64,000 bases of DNA, taken from NCBI GenBank assembly GCA_034509925.1, contig CM067528.1, forward strand, positions 7,215,001 to 7,279,000. Reading direction: 5' to 3'. Below are positions 35,331 through 49,300 of this stretch, piece by piece. The notes beneath the pieces were generated by a model. It saw only the letters and a program-made list of their open reading frames with translations. It ran no database searches and had not been told where the DNA came from. Numbering within the stretch: position 1 is the first letter of the stretch; every line of letters begins with the position of its first letter. The position numbers and the translations under genes are program-made. The DNA is from Hirudinaria manillensis. Lineage: Eukaryota; Annelida; Clitellata; Hirudinida; Hirudinidae.

Positions 35331-36340
35331 AAAGTACAGAGACTTTTGACAAACCGAGGTGACTCAGATTCTGGTTTCAATAAAAAAGCAGGCAGCAACT
35401 GCTACCTTTTGCTAATTAAGAGCTTTTCACCTCAGCTGAGCTTTTCAACTCACACGACACCAAACCTGCACCCTGGGGAAACTGAGAACCTCAGCCGGTG
35501 TTTCCGATGTTGTTGTTGTTGCTGTTGTCGCTAAACTAATTATGGAAGTCGTTACTGTTGCTATTGTTAATGTCGTCATTCAAGTTGCTTTGTGGCTTTG
35601 TTGTGGGCTGTAGGTTGTGATGTTGTTTTTGTATTTTGTGACTCATCTTATGAATTGTCCGATTCAAATGTTGAAGGTTCTTCTGGTAAAGCCCCTTTGT
35701 GGTGTGAAATTATTAAAAGTTGATGATATTCCACACGATTTCTCAATTAATTATACGTCAATAATAAATTTAACAACCGGTTTGTGATGCTAATGAACGA
35801 TTATAGATTCTCTAACATAGCTGATTATCTGATTTCAACAGAAATACCACCACCATCATCATCATCATCATAATATATGGTCCCGAACAATAAAGTTCGT
35901 CAGAAAATGTCACAAATAATTGAAGGTCAGCATATAATAATTAAAAAATAATATATAATAAAGTTGTAACCCTTACAAAGTTATCATTACAACTTCCTTG
36001 TTACAATATTTTCGTCCAAGAAAAAAAACTCAGATTGACTTAAATTTAAACGCCTGGACGATCATTCATTTGACTTTCAATGGAAATCAGTCGAGCGGAA
36101 CGGGTCCAACAAGTTACGCTTCATTGATCAGAACAAAGTCCTACAGTTTCATTGCGATTCCGAGACAATACGAGGCCAAACAATTACTCGATGAGCTGTC
36201 ACATATTTGGTTTAAATGTTCTTTAGTAACTTTATTATTACTTAAACATGGCGTTACTTTTTAAAATAATCTTGCGACAAAAATCTAGGCTTTTAACTTT
36301 CATTCATTCCTTCACGGTCATTAAACATACGAATATATCT

Positions 36341-36455
36341 TTATACATCATTTATACGTCTTTATACATCATTTATACGTCTTTATACTTCCTTTATATA
36401 TCTTTTTACTTCCTTTATATATCTGTATACTTCCCTTATATATCTTTATACGAAG
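36341..36455. repeat. Diverged tandem repeat, about 18-22 bp unit
   Basis: Repeated TTTATA-C-TC-TTTATA units (TCATTTATACGTCTTTATAC, then CTTCCTTTATATATCTTT) with drift along the array. Non-coding. Confidence 0.7.
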
Positions 36456-38033
36456 AGAATTGAATTCGTTTCTTTCCCTTCAACAGCCAAAACTCGGTAC
36501 TGTTTATCTCAGTGACCAATTCCCGAAGATGAAAATCGTCATCAACAACATCTACGGCTGTGTTTCAACTGTCATCAATTTACATTTAAATTATAAATTA
36601 TAATAAATTACAATAATTTATGCAGCGTTCAATTTGCTGTTTCGCCATTTCGGTCCTCCATTTTGTGCTGAATGAATGTGTTGAATGTGCAACAATAAGA
36701 GATCAATATGGCATTTTATGGCTTAATAATAACCAATAAACATTAATTGTACATTAATCCAGCAATAAATTAATTTATTATCAACTGCACATCGATCGGT
36801 AATTAGAGAAATTCAATGGAAATAATGCTTTCCTGAATCCATTGTCGGTGTGAAGTTTTGACTTAATATTATATAAAAAATTAATCAGAGTTAATATTAA
36901 ATAACAAATTAATATTTACAAATCTTTATAAATGTTAACAGTACTTTTTATAGAATTCCATTGAAATATTCATATTAAATTCATACGTGGTGCCATGTTC
37001 TGCTGTTTAGATAAGTCATGTTAAGTCTTGACCATTTTCTTTACCCTATAGGACTATAAATCCATCATCGTCGTCGTCATCGTCATTACACGCGTCATCA
37101 GAGAGGACATGAAATTCGAATTTGTGGTTTCAAAAATTATACTGAAGAACAGATCGGACAAGCAAGGCTTATTTTGGTTGCATTTCACTTGGAAACGAAA
37201 GAATCGACGAAGGTTGTTTAATAAGTTTCAAATTAACTTTAAAAATTATTCCGTATTCCTGAGATTTTGGATCGAAGTTAGATCGTTATCACTAAAATCC
37301 ATTGTGGCCGATAATGAATGATTGTGGTGATGATGACGAAGAAGATGGCCTCGTGGCTCCCCCTAACGACAAGTTCGTCTGAATTCAAGGATGCCCTAAT
37401 AGTCGAACTAATCCGTGATAGGTTGAGAATGGTGTCAGAAATTGAAATTAGGATGACAAAAAGGTGACATGCACGAGTTTGTCTTTCTTTCTGAAGAGTT
37501 TCATTCTTCAGCCTTCATTCATTCATTCATCCAAGCTTTCCTTTGCTACATATTCATGGAAAATCATTTCACCTGGGGGCACTCTAAGCGTCGCCGGTGT
37601 TCCGTGGTGAATAATAAAATGTTTATTTGGTCTAAAATTATAATAAATTCCTTGTTATCTCGTTAAATTTATCACTTCCATGCTTAACAACTTATGTTGA
37701 TGACCAACCACAGGAAATTGAAGCTACTACTATAAAAAAATAGTTTTGATTTTGTCGTAAATATTAGCATTTAAAAATAAAAGATAATTAGAATGTGTTT
37801 TTAGATTAACTCATACTTTAGATTTTAATTATTTCCTCTTTAACATAGAAATAGGTGATGATATTTAGTCATGATAGCATTACAATAACATACATCCTAA
37901 TTAATGCCTGTTTATTATTGAAAGTAATGGTAACTACATGATGATAAATAAACAAATTATGGTTGCCTAAAAACAACGTGTTCGAGCATCAGATTTGATG
38001 GCATCAATTGGGCGATGAAACACGTGGGCGTAC

Positions 38034-38110
38034 GCTGAATTGCACTGAATTACGCTGAATTACGCTGAATTACGCTGAATTACACTGAACTACACTGAAT
38101 TACACCTGAA
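38034..38110. repeat. 10-bp tandem repeat (ATTACGCTGA)
   Basis: About seven head-to-tail copies of a 10-bp unit with single-base changes (GC to AC) in the later copies. Confidence 0.85.
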
Positions 38111-38686
38111 TTACTCTCATTTAAGAGTATCAAATGACCTCAGCATGACTTCCCATTAAACCCTTGCAAACTCACTCGAACAACAATCAAGCCGTCGAAA
38201 CGGAAGATGAAAAGATCTTCGAATGATCGATTGGTGAATAACAGCAATAACAATCATCGTCGCAATGCAACTCATTTGCATATCAATGCCGCATCGGCCA
38301 CTGATATCCGTGGTCTCCTTCTCTCCACGCTCGAGTGAACAAAAGCGAGCACACGCTGTACGCAGAACATTTTGCCATTAAAAATCCAAATGCAAGCCGA
38401 ACTGGAGGCCTCCATTTCCTTTGAAATCGCAGGACAAAACAGTTGGAATGAATGATAAATGAATGATAAAATCTCTCATTATTTCCTAACAACCCTCGGG
38501 ACATTTCCCGCTTCCTTTGCGTTTGTTTTGTTGAAATGTTTTAATATTTTTATTTTACAAAGTTAAGATTTATTGACAAGTTTAACCAATCATGCACATG
38601 TAACCGAAGTAATGTATTCCATGGCTAATGAAGATCCACCATTAAACTGTAGGTATATTATTTTAATTCAATAAAATGGTAACATA

Positions 38687-38718
<32 letters not shown>

Positions 38719-40098
38719 GTATCAACAAAAGATAATCGTTTGTTAAGTCCAGAAGTTGATAATCTTATCTGAGGATGCTTTAAGTTTGCTTAAAGATTGA
38801 AAAGACAACCGACCCTGGCTTCTGTGATAAGAAAACGTTTGATGGATGATAACATTGCCGACGTCCATGATGATGATGATGATGATGATGACGACGATGA
38901 CGTCATTATTATCTGATGATGACGATGATAAGACTATCCATCGAAGTAATGGTGGTGCGACTTTATTAAATATAAGTGCCTGGGGATGTTTCCATGGATA
39001 AGCTCGTGATGTTGATGATGATGATAGTGATGGTGATAGCGATGATACGCGAATGAAATGCCAATTGACTAGGATCTGGCTACAATAAGCGCATTTATTA
39101 GTTTTAAAATAGAATATTAAACTTAAAATATAAATTAAATTAAGTTTGTAAACCAAAGTTTCCAATTAAAATTGGAACCACTCGAGTTGTGCTCAGTTAC
39201 TTTCATTAACAAAGTAAACAGGGATTCAGACGACGCCAACGGACTGATAAACAAACCCAGGGAGGTGTCTGTGATAAGGAGGCGATGCTTATGAAGTCGT
39301 TCAAAATATCTCCTTATTAAATATATTTTGTCATTAAATATATCTTATATTAAAAACATTTATCTTAGCCTTAATTATTATTTTGTGAAACATTAATATT
39401 AAAAACAACTTAAAGAAAATAGTATCTTACGTTTGGTTTAGAAATATATTCTATTTTTAACTTATATATCACGATTATCCAGAATAATTTAATAAAATAA
39501 TTATACCATGTTTTTCAAGGCCATCATGGAATTTCATTATTCATTTATTAACATTAAAATAGCCAAGCAGAGCCAAATAGTCTCGACTTAATCTTAACCA
39601 GTTTCAACCGACAAAACCGTTCAATCAAGCAAGAAATCGATCAATCAATCAATCAATCAAAGCACGGAAGGGGTTAATGACCAACAAGTAGTTTGTATTA
39701 CGAGGTGTTAACATTTCCTTTTAACAACTTTTCATTAATTAATTTCATTAATTAACAATAATCACAAAATAACATTTGGTAATGAAAACACAATGTTGTT
39801 AAGTAATATTTCTTTTAACAACATTCATTCGTTCGTTTATGTATACATTTACATTTTTCATTTAAAAACAATAAAAATATTTATCTAAAATTCATTTAAA
39901 ATGTTATTTGTTAAACATTGATGTAAATTAAAATTAAACGATATTCAAGTGTATTTTTTTCCGTTTTCTGGGAAATTAATTTTAATGTTTAAATGTTTCG
40001 AGCAACTGGTCAAGAACACCTGATTACACTATAGACTTTCTAAGTGCTTACGAGTTGCAGGTATAAGATACATTTATGACTATTTTCGAGCGATGTTT

Positions 40099-40127
40099 GA
40101 CTTGGATGGATGGATGGATGGATGGAT
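40099..40127. repeat. GGAT microsatellite, short
   Basis: About six to seven GGAT units in gene-poor sequence. Confidence 0.85.
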
Positions 40128-42655
40128 GAAAGATTGTCTCCTAAAAATATTAATTGGAAACAACACGCAGAGTACAAAGGTCGTTGACATGGCATCCCAC
40201 GAGGAGGTTGCAAGGGTTGCATTGTGAACCTGGTGTTAAGTGAACGAGTGAATGATAAATGAATGGTGAATGAATAAACCGAGAAAGTGAAGGAAGAAAT
40301 GAGTGAAAAGAAATGCACATTAATGTTCATTGAACAGAGACAATTGAATGATGATTGAACGTTTCAATGTTTATATTCATTTCAACAACCGTCAAACTGC
40401 AGAATAAGACAAAAACGGTGAATAACTTCATGTAATTTCATGTAAACATGCAGTTTAAAATAGGATCAATGATCAATGAAATATTGCAGTAAGTTATAAA
40501 CGAGAGAGTCAATTTAAAAAAAAAAGTTAATTTAAACTCGTTCAAAAAATTGTCCGCCAAATAAACAAATTCGAAAATGAAACCAAAATTCAGCACGGCT
40601 TATAAGGAGATGCTAACCTCTTCTTCTGTACAAAAGCCTCAGAATATTCTCTTGTTGGGGAACAAATAAATAAAGAAAATCAAAGAAGAAACCGAAGAAC
40701 GTTGCTGCAGAGAAACTGCAAATCCATAGCAACTCGGTCAACTTCGTTCGATGCCCTCAGCGGATGTCAATCGGATGCTTAATGGAGACGTGATGTATCT
40801 CATTAATATTCAGTAGGTCGTTAAATTATGATAAAATATTCATCGACGCCATCAGGAAGTGGACTGAACTAGATTTCCATCGTCTGACTTGACCAGTAAT
40901 ATTCGCACGCTGCTTATATATATGCAAGGTGATATGTGCTTCGTGCGTGTTAGTACATAAAACGTGCGTGTGATTCATGCGTAGCCAATTACTTTACAAT
41001 ATTCAATCGAGTCTTAACATTTATTACGAATGTTTATTTAATATTTTAGATTTAGATATTACTTTCTTATAAATAGTACTTAATTCGAGATTTTGATCTA
41101 GGAATTTGAACTGTTAACCGTTATCATCATTATCATAATCATCATCATCACGAACAGAAACGGAAGAAACGCCAACGCTTTCCGATTTGAGGAGGTGGGA
41201 AATAAAATAGCGTTTAGAATTGTTGACGTGTTCCTGTTCTTGTTCTTGTTGTTGATGATGTCGTTGTTCACAACGTTGAAAAGAGGAAACGATTCGTAGA
41301 AACAGTGGAGGTGACTGATAGCCATTCAATCATTCGCTTATTCATCTCTCCAATGTTCGATCATCCATTCATCCATCCGTCCATCCGTCCGTCCATTCAC
41401 AAGAAAATTATTCGTTGAAACCACCCTTCATCTTGATTTATCATCGATTGCACATAGTAAATTATATGTTGATTACATGTATTGATTAACTTGCAGTCAA
41501 CCAATGCGACACCAACTTCAAAATTCAGCAATCACGACGCATCGCGTCAAAATTCATGCTTTGCTTGAACCGCCAATCTTTCTGAAAGTTTAATCGCTAA
41601 GTTAATGATTCTATGACATTGAAGCCTTTTTTTCATCGGGATCACATATTAATTATAATTATAATCATGTATATACGTAATAATTATTATAACCAATTGC
41701 ATTGTTACATCCGTGCCACCTTTGGTGAATGCAAAACTTGAGAACGTAGATAACCTTGACCGCTTAGTTACGTAATGAAGGTTAATTAGTGCATTGTGCG
41801 CTGAAGCTAATCAACAGTTGCTTTTAGAAGGTGCACTTTTCTGGCGTTTCATTCCTTTTCTTGTTTCTCGTCATTTATCAATTCATGAATTTAAATGAAC
41901 TTTTGGGGGTTTTTGTAACTTTTGAATGTCTTTTACATCGAAACATTTAAACATTTAAAGTTCGATAAAATTGCTTTAAAATACATTAAATTAAAAAATG
42001 TAAACAAATTTGTAATGTCCCAATTATGTCTTCACATTGTGTCCTTTATCCCTTATCGCGAAAGTTAAACAGATACTGCTCTGATCAATATAATCAATCT
42101 CTAAGTTAAACAAAGCAGTAATCAAATTGTTCAATCTACAAGCTTGAAAAACGTCAAATTCAACTAGGAGCTATTGACGCCGAGGCAGAACAAAGTTAGG
42201 GATGTAATTCTCAATCAGAAACTCTGACAGTCTCTTCCTTTAGAATCACCCCTAACAATATTTTAGCAATCCAAATCATAATTGAAAATTATCCAAAGCT
42301 CAGATTGCCAAACGTTACAAAACAGATTTTTTAAAAGTTAATCAAGAAATATAAATATTATAATTTGATAGCTAAACAAATAATTCATTCTTTGACAAAA
42401 AAAATGCAACAAATCAACTTCTTCAATTGCTTGACATACCGTTATAATGAACAGAATAATTTAATAAAGTAAAATTGCATTGCTTTGAATAATATGTGAT
42501 ACAAATAATGTGTTTTATAAAATATTTGAAATTAAAATATAAAATTTAAATATGTGACATAAATCTTTTGATTTGGTTAAATGATTCCCATTCAATTACT
42601 TTCCGAACAAGTTATCAGCGAACTCTAGTCATCGAAAGATCAAAGAACATACAAC

Positions 42656-45600
42656 ATGGTGAGATTATTTTATGCATACATGCTTGTTTTTTGCCGACAT
42701 TGGGCATTAGTGCCAACTTTACGGCATCCATTTTCAGGGCGTTTGCCATGCAGGATAGGGTTCCCAATAAACATTCTATTAAATGCTGCTATATTTTAGG
42801 TCAACTTCACCATAGACGAGATCCGTGGCATCATGGACAAAAAGAAGAACATCAGGAACATGTCCGTGATTGCCCACGTAGATCATGGAAAGTCAACTTT
42901 GACGGATTCTCTGGTTAGCAAGGCAGGCATCATCGCCAACGCCAAGGCAGGTGAAATGAGATTCACCGACACCAGGAAAGACGAACAAGAAAGGTGTATC
43001 ACCATCAAGTCCACTGCCATTTCCTTATACTACTCCCTTCCAGAGAAGGATCTTCAACATATAACCCAGCCACGTGAAGAAGGATGCGGTTCCTTCTTGA
43101 TCAATCTCATTGATTCACCGGGCCACGTTGACTTTTCTTCTGAAGTCACTGCTGCCCTCAGGGTCACTGATGGTGCTCTTGTCGTCGTCGACTGTGTTTC
43201 AGGTATTGTATTTTTTTCGGTAGCTTCCACATCCTCTATGTTGTTCTAATTCTATATATTCGTCCGCAGGTGTCTGTGTTCAAACCGAAACTGTCTTGAG
43301 GCAGGCAATTGCTGAGAGGATTAAGCCTGTCCTTTTCATGAATAAAATGGATCTGGCTTTGCTTACCCTCCAGCTCGCTCCAGAAGATCTGTATCAGACT
43401 TTCCAGAGAACCGTTGAAAACGTGAACGTCATCATTGCAACCTACGGTGAAGATGGCGGACCCATGGGTGATGTCATGGTTGACCCTTCGAAGGGAACTG
43501 TTGGTTTCGGATCGGGTCTTCACGGATGGGCTTTTACTCTCAAACAGTTTGCCGAAATTTACTCTGAAAAGTTTGGAATCGAGACTCAAAAGTTGATGAA
43601 GCGACTCTGGGGCGATCAGTTTTACAATCCCAAGCAGAAGAAGTGGGATAAGGAGTGCAAACCTGGATATGTTAGAGGTTTTACTCAGTACGTCCTGGAT
43701 CCTATCTACAAGGTCTTTGAGTTTTGCATGAGGAGGCCCAAGGAAGAAGCTTTGGGACTCTGCGAAAAGCTTGGCATTAAGTTGACAACAGAAGAAAAGG
43801 AAAGCCAGGAGAAGCAACTGATGAAGACTATTATGAAGAAATGGCTTCCCGCAGGTGATGCCCTGCTTCAGATGATCACCATCCATCTGCCTTCTCCAGT
43901 CACTGCACAAAAGTATAGGATGGAACTTTTGTATGAAGGGCCTCACGATGATGAAGCCGCTCTTGGTAAGCCGTAGTAAAAGATGTCTTTTTCATTGTGC
44001 TATTAATGATAATAAATATAACAATCCTTTTTAGCCATCAAGAACTGCGATTCAAAAGGCCCCCTGATGATGTACATATCGAAGATGGTACCGACATCAG
44101 ACAAGGGTAGATTCTATGCCTTCGGTCGTGTCTTTGCTGGTGTTGTTGTCACTGGTATGAAAGCAAGGATCATGGGACCAAATTATGTCCATGGAAAGAA
44201 GGAAGATCTTTACATTAAGAGCATCCAGAGAACAATTCTCATGATGGGAAGATACACTGAGCCAATTGAGGATGTTCCCTGTGGTAACGTTTGTGGTCTA
44301 GTCGGAGTTGATCAGTTCTTGGTTAAAACCGGGACCATCACAACTTTCGAAAATGCCCACAACCTTCGAGTCATGAAGTTCAGTGTTAGCCCGGTTGTCA
44401 GAGTTGCTGTCGAGTGCAAGAACCCTGCCGATTTACCAAAATTGGTTGAAGGACTTAAACGTCTTTCCAAATCTGATCCACTTGTACAGGTTAGTGTCTC
44501 ATAAAGTTTTAAGGCTTATGTTATTATTTAATGATCAATAATTTAATAATTTAACAGATAAGCATCGAAGAATCTGGTGAACACATCATTGCCGGCGCTG
44601 GAGAGCTCCACCTTGAGATCTGTCTCAAAGATTTAGAAGAAGATCACGCTTGTGTTCCAATTAAAGTATCTGATCCAGTCGTGTCATATAGAGAAACAGT
44701 TAGTGAAGAGTCTGATAGGATGTGCCTATCCAAATCTCCGAACAAGCACAACAGGTTGTATATGAAGGCGCGACCCATGCCCGACGGTCTGGCTGAAGAC
44801 ATCGACAATGGCAAGGTCACTCCGAGACAGGAAATGAAGGAGAGGGCTAGGTATTTGTCCGAAACATACGATTATGACGTGACAGAGGCTCGTAAGATCT
44901 GGTGCTTCGGACCAGAAACAACAGGGCCAAACATCGTCGTCGATTGCTCCAAGGGAGTGCAGTATCTTAACGAGATCAAGGACAGCGTTGTTGCTGGTTT
45001 TCAATGGGCATCGAAAGAGGTTTCTTTTTATTTGTTTTTTTTTGTTTGTAATCTTAAACGCTAGAACTAATTTCGAATTTCGATCAATAGGGAGTTCTTT
45101 GCGATGAGCACATGAGGGGAATCCGTTTCGACATTCACGATGTGAATCTCCACGCTGATGCCATCCATCGTGGTGGAGGTCAAATCATCCCAACAGCCAG
45201 GAGATGTGTCTATGCTTCGGTTCTCACTGCTGCACCGCGCCTTTTGGAGCCCGTTTACCTTGTTGAAATCCAATCTCCGGAAGCTGTCGTTGGTGGAATT
45301 TATGGCGTGTTGAACAAGAGACGTGGTCACGTGGTTGAGGAGAGTCGCATTGTTGGCACTCCTATGTTTGCTGTCAAGGCTTACTTGCCAGTCAATGAGT
45401 CGTTTGGTAAGCCACAATTTACTTTGGTATATGATTATTGGTAATTGTTACTTATAAAAACAAAATGATCATCTTTAAAGGTTTCACCGCTGATCTGCGT
45501 TCACACACTGGTGGTCAGGCTTTCCCGCAGTGCGTGTTTGATCACTGGCAGATTCTCAGCGGAGATCCTACTGAGAATGGAACTAAGCCGTTCCAGATCG

Positions 45601-45674
45601 TCAATGATATCAGGAAGCGCAAAGGACTCAGCCCTGGAATCCCTCCGCTTGACAACTTCTTGGACAAATTGTAA
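42656..45674 (+). CDS. EEF2: Eukaryotic translation elongation factor 2
   Basis: Cytosolic GTPase that translocates the ribosome. Exons 42656-42658, 42800-43202, 43270-43965, 44035-44489, 44558-45019, 45091-45406 and 45481-45674 give 842 aa, the usual length. Exon 1 contributes only the ATG, followed at once by a GTGAG donor; exon 2 begins [15 protein letters not shown]. The GTP-binding loop is AHVDHGKST (residues 26-34), switch I includes [12 protein letters not shown] with the eEF2-kinase threonine (Thr57 counting Met1), G3 is DSPGHVDF and G4 NKMD. The diphthamide histidine is His699 in [12 protein letters not shown]. The C-terminus is the conserved [10 protein letters not shown]. It is the most GC-rich gene in the window, as expected for a highly expressed gene. 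No oddities or broken motifs were seen. Confidence 0.98.
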
Positions 45675-45694
45675 AATTTATGAAATCGTTGTGA

Positions 45695-45700
45695 AATAAA
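45695..45700 (+). terminator. eEF2 poly(A) signal
   Basis: AATAAA 21 bases after the stop codon, followed by a TG-rich stretch (TTTTGTCTGG). Confidence 0.75.
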
Positions 45701-46304
45701 TTTTGTCTGGATTTTGAAGTCTGTCTTATGCTGCCGTATTTGGGAATCCACAATATGAGCTGCCAAAGTAAATGAAGCTATGATTAATTAATGCAACCCT
45801 CCAATGATAGTGCAACGTAAGGGCATGTCGAAACGAGCTGATTAGTCAAAATATTTAAGGCCGCAAATCTCCGAAATACTTGCGTCTTTATTACTAGCTA
45901 CCTTTTGCAGTTGTGTCTTTTTACTAAATCAGTATAAAACTCTAAATATTGTTTTTCTGATTAAAAAACTTCTTTTGCAAACACTTTCATCCATCATCTA
46001 TTTATAAGTGACCTGACAGTCTTTTCACAATTGAAAACATGAAGAATAAACGACCTGATTATTCACAATCTACTAACCCAAGGTAAAAACATAAAGCTGC
46101 AGTAGTAATCAAGTGTTTGTGCAAATGAATGACAAATGATCAGCTCAACAAAAAGTCCACAAAGAATATCCATCCAAGTCCAATGTTTCAAATCAAATTT
46201 TAACAGTTACCATGCCACCACCACTACCGCAAATTCAGAGATTTTGATTTGAAATAATGTGAAATTGAGCATATGTACATTCCACAGAACAATTTATGTG
46301 CAAA
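45701..46304. other. Intergenic between convergent eEF2 and MAP3K genes
   Basis: About 600 bases separate the two stop codons; the segment must hold both 3' ends. No additional exon was seen. Confidence 0.6.
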
Positions 46305-49300
46305 TCAACCTTGTTCTGAATCAAAAAAGCCCAAAGATTTGACGAAGGAATGAAACAGAAGTTGCGACGACGTGGGGCGATAGGACGGATTCCTCTCGAA
46401 ACACAGATTGAGAAAATCCTTGGCATGCATAGAAATATTTTCAGGAAGCATGTAACCAGGTTCGTTTGAGGTAACTATTTTAAATATGGCTGCCAGTCCT
46501 TCGAGTTTATGCCAGGGAGGATGGCCAGTCAACATTTCCACCACTGTGCATCCCAGACTCCTTAGGGGGAGATTGTTTTAAGTTATAATTAGGATAGTCT
46601 ATCAAATGCTTGAAGGGATTAGATTATAGAAATATAAGTTTATTATTATTACATTGCAGCAACAATAACAACAGGCAACAACTACAAAGAAATACGAACG
46701 ACTACCAAATATCAGTTTTCCTTCCATATCCGTTCCCATCAAGAACTTCTGGTGACATGTAATAAGCTGTGCCAGTTTGGGTTTGCATCGTTGAAATTGT
46801 TTGAAGTCTCTTTGATGCTCCAAAGTCACTCAGTTTAACATTGCCATCATGATCTCTCAGTATGTTGGCACCTTTAATGATCATTTCTTAATTCATTTAA
46901 ATAATTTATTTTTTATTAAAACAATTTCACAAAAAAAGTACAAGTTTGAAAAAGTTAAAAATCCCAACCTAAAACTCTGGAGCTCACCTTTGATATCTCT
47001 GTGCACGATTGACTTTTTATGGAGATATTCCAGTCCTTCGAGTACCTGCCGAGTGTAACTGGCAGTGTTCCTCTCCGTCAGAGGTCCGTATTGCTTGATC
47101 TGACTCTCGACCGAACCCTAAGGTATGTTAGTACATTTGTTTTCGTGACAAACTTAAAAATATTTTTTAATTTCATTCATTTATAGCTCCACTAATACAA
47201 TAAAATACACGTGCATGACTTAGCTAACTGCCCGTATTGTTATTACTTGATCTAACAAGTGTCATTGCTTAGGTTAGCAAAAGATAAAATGTAATCCTAC
47301 TTAGTTAATGCTTCAAAATAAAGACATCGATTAGCATTAATAACACATTAATAAATTCACTTGAAAACCTAATCGATGAATAAAACTTGACAAGATGATG
47401 ACAACTAACTCCAGGCATATATTCCATCAGGATGGAAAGATCCACTCCGTCGTCATGGAAACCGTAGTACTGGACAATGTGAGGGTGGATGATATTCTGT
47501 CTGAGAAAGTTTATTTCCTCTCTCAATGCTTTCACCTCCTGAAATATAATGTTATAATTACAATGTTAGTTATTAATAATAAAATTAACTCACAGCACGT
47601 TTCAAGCAGATGCTATCTAGAATTTGATCATTCCAAAATAACTACTACTTGCAACTCAAATCCAATATATTTACATTAAAGAGTTTTTAAAACTATATCC
47701 TACCAAGATGCAAAATGCATTACAGCAGCACTTCACTTTTTAACCTATTTACAATATTTCAACAATTAAAACAATTAGGAAAAATTGAGACCGTGGAAAA
47801 TTTGAATATTCAAATTTCAATCGAGCGACGAGCTACAAGTAGAAATCTACTCCTCTGACCCGAGAGGCGTGTTGGGAGTTTCGACCCACGACTTGCACTT
47901 GTTTCACAGCATATTCTCTTCCGGTTTCGACGTCGTAGCACAGGAAAACCTTCCCGAACGAACCAGAACCCAACAGTCGACCTTTCTTCCACTCCCCCAA
48001 ACAGACCCCGGCTGGAGGACGTTCGTTAATCAATATGTTATGTAATTTTATTGAGATTATCTTCTTTATATAAAATGGTGAAAACCTAAGAAGAAATTAC
48101 ATAGCAACTGAGATTAATTGATTGACAGATTATTACCCTTACATTTAAATTATTAATTTATTAATACATTAGGATTTAAAGATTAATCCATTTACATTTG
48201 CTTTTGATGTTGGGATACGTGTTCAGTTGGTTCATGGAGATGAATTTCATTCCGAGCTCAGAATTGCTCGAAGTCCTCAACGACCTGCTGGTCTGAACTT
48301 GACCTTGACCTTGAGGACAGTTTTTCTGAAGGAAGTCGTTCGGTGCATTGTCATCTGGAATTAAATTTAAAACATAAAAGTTCTGTGCTTGCATTTAAAA
48401 TTAAATAAAACTATTAAAGTCCCCAAAGTTTGTGAGACCAAAAAAAAGATGAAAAAGAATTTAATAATTGAATGAATTAAGTATTGTTTCGTATTAAAAA
48501 TTGAAACAATTGTTAAAGACAACAAACTTGGTGATATGGTTGATAAGGAGGCAAACTGTCTTAATATGTGATTGCTGACATCCTTCTTAAATGTTAAAGC
48601 AAATCTTAGCAAATATCACCGAGCATGTTAATAAACACAATAATCTTAATAAACAATTTTATTATAAAATTAAGTATAAATCTGTAACAGTAATGAAATA
48701 TTGTGCTTTAAAAGTGAAGTTGAAGTGGATTTTATAAATTATTGTACCTGCTTCAGTGGATCTTCAAATTTGAGAGAGTCAGGTGAGGTTTCAAACCCTG
48801 AATCCTGATTTTTTAAAAATCACAAGTTCTACAAAATTTGCCACATATTTTCTTGCAAATACAAATTTTTTAGCCAAAATATTTAATTTCAATCAGGTTT
48901 TTATTCCCAATGAATTTCAGTCTTTCAAAAATATTTAAACAAATAAAACAGTATCAATACTGTTCATCTTCAAATTCAATACGAAACGATCATTAAATTG
49001 ACATCTATTTTTTTTTATTTACAGCAGTTTTTGGAGTTTGGTTTGTCATTTAAATGCTTCCAATCTATAAAACTGAATACTTCTAATGAGAACTTATTGC
49101 AGTTGGTACTCAGTCATCTGATAACAAATTCTTTGGAGCTCATATAAATGATAAAAAGATTTTCAAAAATTTTCAGCAGGGATCGGCATATACTATCATC
49201 ATATACTATCATCATATACTATCATCATATACTATCATCATATACTATCATCGTATACTATCACCATAGTTTTGAAACCTTTGCTATTTTTCAGAGCCAG

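Larger units (their letters stand above)
35331..42655. other. Gene-poor, repeat-rich interval; eEF2 promoter at its right end
   Basis: More than 7 kb without a supported exon. Contents are scattered GAT, ATA, ATC and GGAT microsatellites (35851-35870, 38691-38716, 38874-38892, 40099-40127) and two short tandem arrays listed separately. A relatively GC-rich patch at 38270-38520 contains an octamer-like ATTTGCATAT near 38273 and could be regulatory. A short initiator-type region precedes the eEF2 start. Confidence 0.5.

Noticed and set aside
35117-35534. IHPS and MDGW repeat proteins
   Set aside because: Translation of the GGAT microsatellite in different frames; no flanking gene structure.
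35998-36264. 88-codon plus frame in the gene-poor interval
   Set aside because: Moderately coding-like, but no initiator context, no splice partners and no recognisable motif.
38283-38504. 73-codon minus frame in a GC-richer patch
   Set aside because: No domain, start or splice support; the patch is more likely regulatory or simply a composition fluctuation.
43236-43946. 236-codon minus-strand frame opposite eEF2
   Set aside because: It is the antisense shadow of the conserved eEF2 coding sequence; no homology or start context of its own.
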